DNA of 64,000 nucleotides. It comes from Teichococcus aestuarii (GTDB taxonomy: Bacteria; Pseudomonadota; Alphaproteobacteria; Acetobacterales; Acetobacteraceae). A program made the position numbers and the translations under genes. The notes under the pieces were generated by a model. It was not told the DNA's origin. It ran no database searches and was given only the letters and a program-made list of their open reading frames with translations. Below, piece after piece: positions 8,516 to 17,709 of this stretch (position 1 is the stretch's first letter; each line of letters begins with the position of its first letter). The stretch lies in assembly GCF_003116135.1 (NCBI RefSeq), contig NZ_PDOA01000009.1, positions 116,571-180,570 of the forward strand. Reading direction: 5' to 3'.

Positions 8516-10275
8516 GCCGCGCCTCCGCTGTTGGTGTTGGCCAGCCGGGGCTGGGCCGGGGGGGCGGCCACCTCGGCCGGGCGGGGCGGCGCCATCAGGC
8601 GCTTCAGCACCTCGGCGCGGGGGCCGAACATCTCCACGGCGCCGTCCTTCAGCAGCAGCACCTTGTCCACGCCCTGCACCAGGGCCGGGCGGTGGGAGAC
8701 CAGCACCACCGTGGTGCCCTGGGCCTTCAGCGCATCGAGCGCGCGCTGCAGGGCGGCCTCGGAATCGCCGTCGAGGTTGGAGTTGGGCTCGTCCAGCACC
8801 ACCAGCTTGGGCCGGCCGAACAGCGCGCGGGCGAGGCCAATCATCTGCCGCTGGCCGCCCGAGAGATGCTGGCCGCCCTCGCCGATCTCGGTGTCGTAGC
8901 CGGCGGGCAGGCGCAGGATCATCTCGTGGCAGCCGGCCATCTTGGCGGCCTCGAACACCGCGTCGGGCGTGGCGTCGCCCATGCGGGCGATGTTGCTCAG
9001 CACCGAGCCGTCGAACAGCTCCACATCCTGCGGCAGGTAGCCGACATGGCGGCCGAAATCCTCGCGCTGCCAGGTGTAGACATCGGCGCCGTCGAGCCGG
9101 ACATTGCCGGCATTGGGCTGCAGCGTGCCGATCAGCAGGCGGATCAGCGTGGTCTTGCCGGCGGCGGAGGGGCCGATCACGGCCAGGCTCTCGCCCGGCT
9201 GGAGCGCGAAGTTGACGCCCTTGATGATGGCCACCGCCATGCCCGGCATGCCGTAGGAGACGCGCTCGACCGAGAGGCGGCCGACCGGCTCGGGCAGCGG
9301 CAGGCCGGGCGGGCGGATGCGCGGCAGGGCCAGGAAGGCGGAGAGGCGCTTCAGCGCCTGGCGCGCCTGCACCAGCCCCTTCCAGCCGCCGATCAGCTGC
9401 TCCACCGGCGCGAGCGCGCGGCCCATGATGATCGAGCCGGCGATCGAGGCGCCCGAGGTGAGCTGCTGCTGCAGCACGAGATAGGCGCCGACGCCGAGGA
9501 TGGCGAGCTGCACGGCGAGGCGGAAGAACTTGGTGGCCGAGAGCAGCACGGCGGCGCGGTCGGCCGCCTTCTCCTGCGGCACCACGGTGTCCGCCACGGC
9601 CTGGCGCCAGCGGCGCATCACCGAGGAGGTCATGCCCATGCTGTCGATCACCTCGGCGTTGCGGGCGATCGCGTCGGCGCGGCGCTGGCCGGCCATGCTG
9701 GCGGTGTTGGCCTCGCGCAGCAGGGCGGAGGTGGTCAGCTCGTTCACCAGGGTCAGGATGAACAGCAGCACCGCGCCGCCGAGGGCGATGAAGCCCATCA
9801 CCGGGTGCAGCATGAAGATGGCGGCCAGGTAGATCGGCACCCACGGCACGTCATAGAGCGCCAGCGCCCCGGGCGAGCCGAGCCAGGAGCGGCAGAAGCC
9901 CAGGTCGCGCAGCGCCTCCATGCGGTAGGGGCGGCCGCGGAGCTGGGATTCCAGCGCGCGCTCGAAGCCCTCCGGCGCCACGCGGGCCTCGATCCAGGCG
10001 GCGCTGCGCTGCATGATGCGGCTGCGCACCGCCTCCAGCAGCGCCAGCAGCAGCAGGGCCAGGATGGCGATGAGGCTGAGGAACAGCAGGGTGTCGATGC
10101 TGCGGGTGGCCAGCACCCGGTCGAACACCTGCATCATGTAGATGGAGACGGTCAGCTGCAGCAGGTTCACCATGCCGCTGAACAGGCCGACGGCGATGAA
10201 TTCCTTGCGGCAGGCGGCGATGGCGCGCGAGAGCGGCGTGACCGGGGCGGCGCCGGGGCGGGGGGCGAGGGCCAT
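8512..10275 (-). CDS. Type I secretion system permease/ATPase (PrtD-like)
   Basis: A 587-aa ABC exporter half-transporter with a membrane domain (residues ~25-300, about six helices, e.g. LLFLSLIAILALLLLALLEA) fused to an ATPase domain: Walker A GPSAAGKTT, signature LSGGQRQMIGLARAL and Walker B KLVVLDEPNSNLD, followed by the H-loop Ser-His pair. There is no N-terminal C39 peptidase domain, so it should recognise C-terminal signals of RTX-type substrates rather than cleave leaders. The repeat protein at 42-43.7 kb is a plausible substrate (inference). It is followed, with 4-bp overlap, by the HlyD gene and preceded by a 151-aa membrane protein. Confidence 0.94.
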   Translation of the reverse strand: MALAPRPGAAPVTPLSRAIAACRKEFIAVGLFSGMVNLLQLTVSIYMMQVFDRVLATRSIDTLLFLSLIAILALLLLALLEAVRSRIMQRSAAWIEARVAPEGFERALESQLRGRPYRMEALRDLGFCRSWLGSPGALALYDVPWVPIYLAAIFMLHPVMGFIALGGAVLLFILTLVNELTTSALLREANTASMAGQRRADAIARNAEVIDSMGMTSSVMRRWRQAVADTVVPQEKAADRAAVLLSATKFFRLAVQLAILGVGAYLVLQQQLTSGASIAGSIIMGRALAPVEQLIGGWKGLVQARQALKRLSAFLALPRIRPPGLPLPEPVGRLSVERVSYGMPGMAVAIIKGVNFALQPGESLAVIGPSAAGKTTLIRLLIGTLQPNAGNVRLDGADVYTWQREDFGRHVGYLPQDVELFDGSVLSNIARMGDATPDAVFEAAKMAGCHEMILRLPAGYDTEIGEGGQHLSGGQRQMIGLARALFGRPKLVVLDEPNSNLDGDSEAALQRALDALKAQGTTVVLVSHRPALVQGVDKVLLLKDGAVEMFGPRAEVLKRLMAPPRPAEVAAPPAQPRLANTNSGGAA

Positions 10276-10280
10276 GGCGC

Positions 10281-10736
10281 TCAGCCCTGCCCCTGCGGGA
10301 AGGGCAGCGCGGGAAGGTGCAGGCCGAAGGCCAGGGCCACCCAGGCCAGCGCGGCGAACAGCAGCAGCCCCGCCAGCACCGCGGCCACCAGGGTCAGGAA
10401 GCCCGGCGGCGGCCGCTGCCCGGCCAGCGCCTCGCGCGCCGCCTCGGCGCGGAGCCGCTCCAGGTGGTTGTGCAGGTGGCGGTAGGCCCAGTCCTGCATC
10501 AGCCGCTCGGCCTCGGCGCGGCGGGCGGGGGCGGCCTCGGCTGTGGGCGCGGTGCCGGATTCGACCGCCAGCGCATAGCTGAGCAAGGCAGGCAGCCTGT
10601 CCTCGCCGGCGGCGGGGCGGAAGCCTTCGGGAAGGCCGGAGGCGGGGCTCTCGGTCTGGTCGGCGGAATCCGCCTGGGTGGCCGACTCTGGCCGAATGCG
10701 CTGGGGCGCGGACATGTCCGGCTGGTACTCCAACAT
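10281..10736 (-). CDS. Single-pass membrane protein heading the type I secretion unit, unknown
   Basis: About 151 aa. The N-terminal ~100 residues are soluble, with a disordered start and then a charged helical part rich in Ala/Glu/Arg (LMQDWAYRHLHNHLERLRAEAA); one strongly hydrophobic helix follows at about 110-133 (LVAAVLAGLLLFAALAWVALAFG), with a short tail. It ends 5 bp before the ABC exporter start, so it is in the same unit. I do not know the family; an N-in, single-pass inner-membrane accessory is inferred. Start choice is uncertain: ATG 10736, ATG 10715, or a TTG at 10766; none has a strong ribosome binding site. Confidence 0.6.
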   Translation of the reverse strand: MLEYQPDMSAPQRIRPESATQADSADQTESPASGLPEGFRPAAGEDRLPALLSYALAVESGTAPTAEAAPARRAEAERLMQDWAYRHLHNHLERLRAEAAREALAGQRPPPGFLTLVAAVLAGLLLFAALAWVALAFGLHLPALPFPQGQG

Positions 10737-10835
10737 AAAAAAACGCGGCTTGGCAGTGTGCCGCAAGTGGACGCACCTTACCGTGATGCGCGCTGCGAGG
10801 CACGCATCAATCCATCATCTGTTTCATTCCTCATT

Positions 10836-11828
10836 TTACTGTAAAGCTGAAGTTGCAGCCGGCGCCGTGCTCTCCGGCGCCGGCGGCGCGGGTATGGCGA
10901 GATAGGCGATCCGCTTGGCCTCCTGCCGCCCGCGCGTCACCGTCTCCAGCACCAGCCCGACGGCCAGGGAGAGGAAGGACAGCAGCAGGAAGGCCACCGA
11001 GGCCAGGAAGGTGGGCAGGCGCGGCACCAGCCCGCTCTCCAGGTAGGTGGAGAAGACCGGCAGGAAGAAGCCGAGCGAGGCCAGGAAGAGCAGCCCCCCC
11101 AGCCCGCCGAAGAAGGGCAGCGGCCGCTCCCGCTGCAGCAGGCCGAGGATGGTGCCGAGGATGCGCCAGCCGTCGCGCAGCGTCCGCAGCTTGGAGGCCG
11201 AGCCGGCGGGCCGGGCGGCGTAGGCCGTCACCATCTCGCCCACCGGCATGCGCAGCTCCAGCGCGTGGACGGTGAACTCCGTCTCCGTCTCGAAGCCGGT
11301 GGCCAGGGCGGGGAAGGATTTGACGAAGCGGCGCGAGAACACCCGGTAGCCGGAGAGCATGTCGCTGACGCGGCGGCCGAAGACCAGCCCCACCAGCCCG
11401 GTGAGCAGCCGGTTGCCGAACTGGTGGCCCGGCCGGTAGGCCGCCGTCTCGTGGCTGACGCGCAGCCCCGTCACCATGTCGAGCTGCCGCTCGCGCAGCA
11501 GGCGGATCATGGCGGGCGCGGCGGTGGGGTCGTAGGTGCCGTCGCCATCGACCAGCACATAGATGTCGGCCTCGATGTCGGCGAACATGCGGCGCACCAC
11601 ATGCCCCTTGCCCTGCAGCGTCTCGCTGCCGACCTGCGCGCCCGCCGCGCGGGCCACCTCCCGCGTCGCGTCGCTGGAATTGTTGTCATAGACATAGACG
11701 CAGGCCTGCGGCAGCGTCCGGCGGAAGCCGGCCACCACGCCGCCGATCGCCACGGCCTCGTTGTGGCAGGGCACCAGAACCGCGATGCGCGGCGCCGGGG
11801 CGGCGGGAAGGGTGGCGTCTCTGGACAT
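10836..11828 (-). CDS. Family 2 glycosyltransferase, polyprenol-phosphate type
   Basis: A 330-aa membrane-anchored GT2. The GT-A domain shows IAVLVPCHNEA, a nucleotide-sugar region with YDNNSSDAT, the metal-binding LVDGDGTYDP (DxD-like) and SDMLSGYRVFSRRF. Two C-terminal hydrophobic helices (about 237-265 and 277-300) resemble GtrB/Dpm1-like polyprenyl-phosphate sugar synthases. With the GtrA-family gene 38 bp upstream it forms the usual pair that makes and flips a lipid-linked sugar for surface polysaccharide decoration. The actual sugar is unknown. Confidence 0.85.
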   Translation of the reverse strand: MSRDATLPAAPAPRIAVLVPCHNEAVAIGGVVAGFRRTLPQACVYVYDNNSSDATREVARAAGAQVGSETLQGKGHVVRRMFADIEADIYVLVDGDGTYDPTAAPAMIRLLRERQLDMVTGLRVSHETAAYRPGHQFGNRLLTGLVGLVFGRRVSDMLSGYRVFSRRFVKSFPALATGFETETEFTVHALELRMPVGEMVTAYAARPAGSASKLRTLRDGWRILGTILGLLQRERPLPFFGGLGGLLFLASLGFFLPVFSTYLESGLVPRLPTFLASVAFLLLSFLSLAVGLVLETVTRGRQEAKRIAYLAIPAPPAPESTAPAATSALQ

Positions 11829-11866
11829 CGGGGCGTTTCCGCAAAGCCCATCGCAGATGGGGCGGC

Positions 11867-12319
11867 TCAGGCGCCGCGGAAGACAAAGCGGCGGCTCAAC
11901 AGGAAATTCCCCGTCATGCCGGCGAGAGACCCGGCAGCCACCGCCACCACCGGATGCGCCGCGGCAAGCGGCCACAGCGCCACGAGGGTGGCGTAGGTGC
12001 CGTAATTCGCCACGAAGCCCACCAGGTTCACCAGCAGGAACAGCGCCCATTGCCGCGCCGCGCCGGCGCGCCCGGCGGGGCGGCCGGCGGCGCGGAAGGT
12101 CCAGGCGCGGTTCAACGCCCAGTTGCCGCTGGCCGCCGCCAGGTAGGAGAGCACCCGCCCGCCATACAGCCCGGCGCCCAGCCACAGCGCCAGGTAGAGC
12201 GTGGCGGTATCGACGATGAAGCCGATGACGCCGACGACGCCGAAGCGCAGCGCCTGCCCGAGCAGCGCGCCATGCCGGGACCGGGCCTGCCGGAGGCGTC
12301 GGGTGAGGGCGGGAAGCAT
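11867..12319 (-). CDS. GtrA family membrane protein
   Basis: A 150-aa protein with four hydrophobic helices (about 25-45, 50-70, 85-107, 115-137), the layout of GtrA/DPMS3 proteins that help flip polyprenyl-phosphate sugars. The GtrA signatures FGVVGVIGFIVDTATLYLAL, SYLAAASGNWALNRAWTF and the final GNFLLSRRFVFRG are visible. Its gene precedes the GT2 gene in the same direction and diverges from the first family-5 binding protein across a 144-bp gap that should hold both promoters. Confidence 0.88.
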   Translation of the reverse strand: MLPALTRRLRQARSRHGALLGQALRFGVVGVIGFIVDTATLYLALWLGAGLYGGRVLSYLAAASGNWALNRAWTFRAAGRPAGRAGAARQWALFLLVNLVGFVANYGTYATLVALWPLAAAHPVVAVAAGSLAGMTGNFLLSRRFVFRGA

Positions 12320-12463
12320 GTGGCGCGGGATAGGCCGGCCCGCTCCGCCTGCCAAGAGTTGGCCGGCGGCGCCGCTTCCGCACATCGCCTCTTGCACAGG
12401 AGCGGGGCCTCGGCTTCCCTTCGCGCACAGGATGGGCCGAACCCTCCGGGGAGACCGAAAGAC

Positions 12464-14068
12464 ATGTATCGACGCCACTTGCTGGGCGCCACCGCGGGCC
12501 TCGCCGCCGCCACCGCGCTGCCGCGCTTCGCCATCGGGCAGGGAACCGGCGGCAGTGCCGCGCGGGTGCTGAAGTTCGTGCCCCAGGCCGACCTGGCCGT
12601 GGCCGACCCGATCATCACCACCGCCTATGTGACGCGGAACCACAGCTACCTGATCTGGGACACGCTGTACGGCTTCGACGAGGACTACAAGCCGCAGCCG
12701 CAGATGGTGCAGGGCCATGTCGTCGAGGAGAATGGCCGCCGCGTCACCATGACGCTGCGCGACGGGCTGAAGTTCCACGATGGCGAGCCGGTGCGGGCGC
12801 GCGACTGCGTCGCCTCGATCCAGCGCTGGGCGAAGCGCGACGCGCTGGGCCAGGTGATGATGACGGTGGTGGACGAGCTCTCCGCCCCCGACGACAAGAC
12901 CATCCTGTTCCGCCTGAAGCAGCCCTTCCCGCTGCTGTTCGAGGCGCTGGGCAAGCCCTCCACGCCGGTCTGCTTCATGATGCCCGAGCGGCTGGCCAAG
13001 ACCGACGCCACCACGGCGGTGAAGGAGATGATCGGCTCCGGCCCGTTCCGCTTCAAGCCGGATGAGCGGGTGCCGGGCGCGCGCGTCGTCTATGAGCGAT
13101 TCGCCGACTACGTGCCGCGCGCCGACGGCCCGGTGAGCTGGACGGCCGGCCCGAAGAAGGTGAATTTCGACCGCATCGAATGGCATGTGATGCCGGATGC
13201 GGCGACCGCCGCCAACGCCCTGCAGAACGGCGAGGTGGATTGGTGGGAGCAGCCGCCGGGCGACCTGCAGGCGCTGCTGCGCCGCAACCGCAACGTCAAC
13301 CTGGAGATTCAGGACCCGACGGGCCTGATGGGCATGGCGCGGTTCAACCACCTGCACCCGCCCTTCAACAACCCGGCCATCCGCCGCGCGCTGCTCGGCG
13401 CCGTCAGCCAGGCCGATTTCATGACGGCGGTGATCGGCACCGACAAGAGCCTGTGGCGCGAGGGGGTGGGCGTCTTCCCGCCGGACACGCCGCTGGCCAC
13501 CGATGCCGGCATGGAGGTGCTGACCAGCCGCCGCGACTACGACAAGGTGAAGGCCGACCTCGCCGCCGCCGGCTACAAGGGCGAGAAGGTGGTGCTGATC
13601 GCCGCCTCGGACTTCCCCTCGCTCAACGCGCTGGCGCAGGTCGGCCACGACATGCTGAAGAAGTGCGGGCTGAACGTCGAGTTCGTCTCGACCGACTGGG
13701 GCAGCGTGGTGCAGCGCCGCGCCAGCAAGGAGCCGCCGGAGAAGGGCGGCTGGAGCATGTTCTTCACCTTCTGGTCCGGGGTGGACATGTTCAACCCTGG
13801 CGTGCAGCAGGCGCTGCGCGGCAACGGCCAGTCCGCCTGGTTCGGCTGGCCCACCGCGCCGCGGCTGGAGGAGCTGCGCAATGCCTGGTTCGAGGCGCCC
13901 GACCTCGAGGCGCAGAAGGCCATCGCGCGCGATATCCAGCTCCAGGCCTTCCAGGACGTGCCCTATCTGCCCTGCGGCCAGTATTTCCAGGCCTGGGCCT
14001 ATCGCCGCAACCTGACGGGTGTGCTGAAGGGCCTGCCCATGTTCTGGAACGTGCAGCGCAACGCCTGA
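12464..14068 (+). CDS. Family-5 ABC substrate-binding protein, paralogue 1 (Tat signal)
   Basis: A 534-aa periplasmic binding protein of the peptide/nickel (SBP family 5, DppA/OppA-like) group. The N-terminus MYRRHLLGATAGLAAATALP is a twin-arginine-like signal. Family motifs are seen: LIWDTLYGFDEDYKPQPQM, LRDGLKFHDGEPV, GSGPFRF and FNHLHPPFNNPAIRRAL. It is the first of three tandem paralogues that share a layout, and it lacks its own permease genes. A strong terminator follows, so it can be expressed separately from the next two. The ligand is unknown; family members bind peptides, opines, glutathione or metals. Confidence 0.92.
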   Translation: MYRRHLLGATAGLAAATALPRFAIGQGTGGSAARVLKFVPQADLAVADPIITTAYVTRNHSYLIWDTLYGFDEDYKPQPQMVQGHVVEENGRRVTMTLRDGLKFHDGEPVRARDCVASIQRWAKRDALGQVMMTVVDELSAPDDKTILFRLKQPFPLLFEALGKPSTPVCFMMPERLAKTDATTAVKEMIGSGPFRFKPDERVPGARVVYERFADYVPRADGPVSWTAGPKKVNFDRIEWHVMPDAATAANALQNGEVDWWEQPPGDLQALLRRNRNVNLEIQDPTGLMGMARFNHLHPPFNNPAIRRALLGAVSQADFMTAVIGTDKSLWREGVGVFPPDTPLATDAGMEVLTSRRDYDKVKADLAAAGYKGEKVVLIAASDFPSLNALAQVGHDMLKKCGLNVEFVSTDWGSVVQRRASKEPPEKGGWSMFFTFWSGVDMFNPGVQQALRGNGQSAWFGWPTAPRLEELRNAWFEAPDLEAQKAIARDIQLQAFQDVPYLPCGQYFQAWAYRRNLTGVLKGLPMFWNVQRNA

Positions 14069-14092
14069 GCACAATTTGGCTTTGCGCCGGAA

Positions 14093-14114
14093 AGGCCCCG
14101 ACCGGGGCCTTTTT
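14093..14114 (+). terminator. Rho-independent terminator after binding protein 1
   Basis: A perfect 7-bp stem AGGCCCC / GGGGCCT with a GACC loop, followed by TTTT, 24 bp after the stop codon. It separates paralogue 1 from paralogue 2. Confidence 0.85.
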
Positions 14115-14330
14115 GCGTTTTTGTGGCCTTTTCGCGGCAAGGGCGCTTGCAGCCGCCGCCGCCGCCTGTTCCACTCGCGAAGGGGAGAGCACGGGCAGGC
14201 GGGGGTGACGCTCCGATCCCGTGCGGGAGAGGCGGAGGCGTTGCGCCATCCGCCCGGCCGGCCATGCGCCGGCGCTGCCAGCACGCAGGAGGAGAGGGCG
14301 CCACGCGCCCGGAACCCGAGGGGGATGGCA

Positions 14331-15923
14331 ATGACGGAACTGTCTCGCAGAAACATGCTGGGGGCCGGTGCGGCCCTGGCGGGAGTGGCGCTGGCGCGCC
14401 CCGGCCTGGCGCAGGGCGTGGCGGCGCGTACGCTGCGCGTGGTGCCGCAGGCCAACCTCACCAGCCTGGACCCGTTCTGGACCACCGCCGTGGTGACGCT
14501 GAACCATGGCTACCTGGTCTATGACACCCTGACCGCCGTCGATTCCCGCAACCAGCCGCGGCCGCAGATGGCGGAAGGCTGGGTGGTGGAGGATGACGGG
14601 CGTAGCTGGACCTTCACCCTGCGCCTCGGCCTGAAGTTCCACGACGGCGAGGCGGTGCGGGCGAAGGATTGCGTCGCCTCCATCACCCGCTGGGCGCGGC
14701 GCGACGCCTTCGGCCAGGTGCTGTGGATGTCGCTCGACGAGCTCTCCGCGCTCGACGACCGGCGGTTGCGCTTCCGGTTGAAGCAGCCTTTCCCGTATCT
14801 TGCCCTCGCCCTGGGCAAGAGCCCGTCCCCCGCCTTCATCATGCCCGAGCGGCTGGGGCAGGTGGACGCCTTCACCCAGATCCGCGAGGCGATCGGCTCC
14901 GGCCCCTTCCGCTTCCTGCCGGATGAATGGAACCCGGGGCAGAAATCGGTGTGGGAGAAGTTCGCCGGCTACGTGCCGCGCGACGACGCGCCGGATGGGC
15001 TCGCCGGCGCCAAGCGGCCGCTGCTGGACCGCGTGGAATGGACCGTGATCAGCGACCCGGCCGTTGCCTCCAGCGCCATGCTGACCGGCGAGCAGGATTA
15101 CTGGGAATATCCGCTGCACGACCTGCTGCCGCTCCTGAAGCGCAACCGCGACGTGGTGGTGGAGCAGCGGCTGAGCGAGGGCACCTATGGCTGCCTGCGG
15201 CTGAACCACCTGCACCCGCCCTTCGATAATCCTGCCATCCGCCGCGCCGTGGCCATGGCGGTGGACCAGCGTGACTACCTGCGCGCCGTGGCGGGCGAGG
15301 CGCCCGAGGCCTGGGGCGAGTGCCCCGGCGTGTTCACCTGCGGCTCGGCGCTGGAGACCGAGCAGGGCAGCGGGATCCTGAAGACGCGCAACCTGGAGCG
15401 CGCGCAGGCCGCCCTGAAGGAAGCCGGATATGCCGGCGAGAAGGTGGTGCTGCTAGCGCCAGGCGATTACCCGCAGATCAACGCGCTGTCGCTCGTCACC
15501 GCCGACCTGCTGCGGCGGCTCGGCATGAATGTCGAATTTGTTTCAGTGGATTGGGGGACGTTGGTGCAACGGCGCGCGAACCGCGAGCCGGTCGAGAAGG
15601 GGGGCTGGAGCGTGTTCCACACCACCTCGCTCGGCACCTCCTTGAACCTTCCGCCGATCCATCTGATGCTCCGTGCCAATGGAAAGGATGCATGGTTCGG
15701 CTGGCCGGACGATCCGGAGATCGAGCGGCTGCGCGCCGCGTGGCTCCGCGCGGGCGACCCGGCCGAGGCGAAGCGGATCGGTGATGCGCTGAATGAGCGG
15801 GCGATGCAGACCATCCCCTACGTCCCGCTCGGCTATTACTGGCAGCCCTCCGCCTGGCGCCGGACCCTTCGCGGCGTGCAGCGCTCGCCCTCCACCGTGT
15901 TCTGGAACATCGAGAAGGCCTAG
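14331..15923 (+). CDS. Family-5 ABC substrate-binding protein, paralogue 2 (Tat signal)
   Basis: A 530-aa SBP family 5 protein with the Tat motif SRRNMLGAG and a hydrophobic stretch ending near PGLAQG. The conserved elements of its paralogues recur: LVYDTLTAVDSRNQPRPQM, LRLGLKFHDGEAV, GSGPFRF and LNHLHPPFDNPAIRRAV. Two ATGs compete at 14325 and 14331; the GAGGGG ribosome binding site abuts the first and is about 7 nt from the second, so 14331 is preferred. No terminator was seen before the next gene, but a 15-bp repeat lies in the gap. The ligand is unknown. Confidence 0.91.
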   Translation: MTELSRRNMLGAGAALAGVALARPGLAQGVAARTLRVVPQANLTSLDPFWTTAVVTLNHGYLVYDTLTAVDSRNQPRPQMAEGWVVEDDGRSWTFTLRLGLKFHDGEAVRAKDCVASITRWARRDAFGQVLWMSLDELSALDDRRLRFRLKQPFPYLALALGKSPSPAFIMPERLGQVDAFTQIREAIGSGPFRFLPDEWNPGQKSVWEKFAGYVPRDDAPDGLAGAKRPLLDRVEWTVISDPAVASSAMLTGEQDYWEYPLHDLLPLLKRNRDVVVEQRLSEGTYGCLRLNHLHPPFDNPAIRRAVAMAVDQRDYLRAVAGEAPEAWGECPGVFTCGSALETEQGSGILKTRNLERAQAALKEAGYAGEKVVLLAPGDYPQINALSLVTADLLRRLGMNVEFVSVDWGTLVQRRANREPVEKGGWSVFHTTSLGTSLNLPPIHLMLRANGKDAWFGWPDDPEIERLRAAWLRAGDPAEAKRIGDALNERAMQTIPYVPLGYYWQPSAWRRTLRGVQRSPSTVFWNIEKA

Positions 15924-15950
15924 CCGCGCCGGACCGGCGCGTTCCGGCCC

Positions 15951-15990
15951 GGATGGCACCGGCTTGGATGGCACCGGCTCGGATGGCACA
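15951..15990 (+). repeat. 15-bp tandem direct repeat between binding-protein genes
   Basis: The unit GGATGGCACCGGCTY occurs twice and is followed by a partial third copy (GGATGGCAC). It lies 28 bp after the stop of paralogue 2, in the 166-bp gap before paralogue 3. Function unknown; it may be a replication-slippage product or part of an mRNA structure that separates expression of the two genes. Confidence 0.8.
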
Positions 15991-16095
15991 AAACATGCTG
16001 GCCCGCCGCCAGCATCTCCCGGGCACAGGGCCGGGGGTCGGCGGGCCGGCAAACGGCCGGAACGGCCAAATGCTGGAAGACGAAGGATCATGACG

Positions 16096-17700
16096 ATGGA
16101 ACGCAGGTCTTTCCTGAAGCTCGCGGCGGGGGCGGGCGGCGCCACGGCGCTGGGCGGCGGCCTCGCCGCGCCGGCGCTGGCGCAGGGGGCGGGCGCGCGC
16201 ACGCTGCGCTTCGTGCCGCAGGCGAATCTCGCCAATTTCGACCCCATTTGGGGCACGCAGTATGTCGTCCGCAACGCCGCCATGCTGGTGTGGGACACGC
16301 TCTACGGCTTCGATTCCAAGCTGCAGCCGCAGCGCCAGATGGTGGAGAGCGAGGAGGTCTCGGCCGACGGCCTGACCTGGACCTTCAAGCTGCGCTCCGG
16401 CCTGAAGTTCCACGATGGCGAGCCGGTGCTGGCCAAGGACGCGGTGGCGAGCATGGCCCGCTGGGCGGTGCGCGACCCGATGGGGCAGATGATCCGCGCC
16501 ATCCAGAACGAGCTGGTGGCGGTGGACGACCGCACCTTCCGCTGGTCGTTGAAGCAGCCCTACCCGAAGATGCTGCTGGCGCTGGCGAAGAACAACTCGC
16601 CCTGCAGCTTCGTCATGCCCGAGCGCATCGCGAAGACCGATCCGTTCCAGCAGATCACCGAGTATGTCGGCTCCGGCCCCTTCCGCTTCGTGAAGGACGA
16701 GTGGGTGCCGGGCGCCAAGGCATCCTTCGCCAAATTCGATGGCTATGTGCCGCGCGAAGAGGCAGCCGACTGGATGGCCGGCGGCAAGCGCGTGATGGTG
16801 GACAAGGTGGAGTGGGTCATCATGCCCGATCCGGCCACCGCCTCCTCCGCGCTGCAGAATGGCGAGGTGGACTGGTGGGAGAACCCCATCGCCGACCTGG
16901 TGCCGCTGCTGAAGCGCAACCGCAACGTCAATGTCGACATCGCCGATCCGCTGGGCAATGTCGGCAGCTTCCGCATGAACCACCTGCACGCGCCGTTCAA
17001 CGACCCGCGCGCCCGCCGCGCCGTCATGATGGCGCTGAGCCAGGAGGACTACATGCGCGCGCTCGTGGGCGACAACCCCGAGCTGTGGAAGTCCATGCCG
17101 TCCTTCTTCACCCCCGGCACGCCGCTCTACACCGAGGTGGGGGGCGACATCCTGAAGGGCAAGCGCGACTACGAGGGCGCCAAGAAGCTGCTGAAGGAGG
17201 CCGGCTATGACGGCCAGCCCATCACCATCCTGGTGGCGCAGGACCAGCCGATCACCAAGGCCTTCGGCGATGTCAGCGCCGACCTGCTGAAGCGGATCGG
17301 CATGAATGTCGATTTCGTCGCCACCGACTGGGGCACGGTGGGCAGCCGCCGCGCCATGAAGAACCCGCCCGGCCAGGGTGGCTGGCACATCTTCCACACC
17401 TGGCATGCCGGCGCCGACTGCATCAACCCGGCCGCCTACACGGCGATCCGCGCCAATGGCGACGGCGCCTGGTTCGGCTGGCCGAAGAGTGAAGCCATCG
17501 AGGCGGCGCGCGATGCGTGGTTCGCCGCCCCCGACATGACCGCGGAGAAGGCCGCGATCGACAAGCTGAACAAGGAAGCCATGGATTTCGGGCTCTACGC
17601 CCCGACCGGCTTCTTCCTCTCTTACCAGGCCTGGCGGAAGAACGTGTCCGGCGTCGTGAAGGCGCCGATCCCGTTCTTCTGGGGCGTCACCAAGAGCTGA
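16096..17700 (+). CDS. Family-5 ABC substrate-binding protein, paralogue 3 (Tat signal)
   Basis: A 534-aa SBP family 5 protein. The N-terminus MERRSFLKLAAGAGGATALGG carries a textbook twin-arginine motif (RRSFLK), with cleavage likely near ALAQG. Family motifs match paralogues 1 and 2: VWDTLYGFDSKLQPQRQM, LRSGLKFHDGEPV, GSGPFRF and MNHLHAPFNDPRARRAV. The ATG at 16096 lies 8 nt after GAAGGA; an ATG at 16090 is only 2 nt away from it. It ends 9 bp before the first permease gene, so it is the cognate binding protein of the transporter. The ligand is not predictable from sequence alone. Confidence 0.92.
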   Translation: MERRSFLKLAAGAGGATALGGGLAAPALAQGAGARTLRFVPQANLANFDPIWGTQYVVRNAAMLVWDTLYGFDSKLQPQRQMVESEEVSADGLTWTFKLRSGLKFHDGEPVLAKDAVASMARWAVRDPMGQMIRAIQNELVAVDDRTFRWSLKQPYPKMLLALAKNNSPCSFVMPERIAKTDPFQQITEYVGSGPFRFVKDEWVPGAKASFAKFDGYVPREEAADWMAGGKRVMVDKVEWVIMPDPATASSALQNGEVDWWENPIADLVPLLKRNRNVNVDIADPLGNVGSFRMNHLHAPFNDPRARRAVMMALSQEDYMRALVGDNPELWKSMPSFFTPGTPLYTEVGGDILKGKRDYEGAKKLLKEAGYDGQPITILVAQDQPITKAFGDVSADLLKRIGMNVDFVATDWGTVGSRRAMKNPPGQGGWHIFHTWHAGADCINPAAYTAIRANGDGAWFGWPKSEAIEAARDAWFAAPDMTAEKAAIDKLNKEAMDFGLYAPTGFFLSYQAWRKNVSGVVKAPIPFFWGVTKS

Positions 17701-17709
17701 TCGAAAAGC

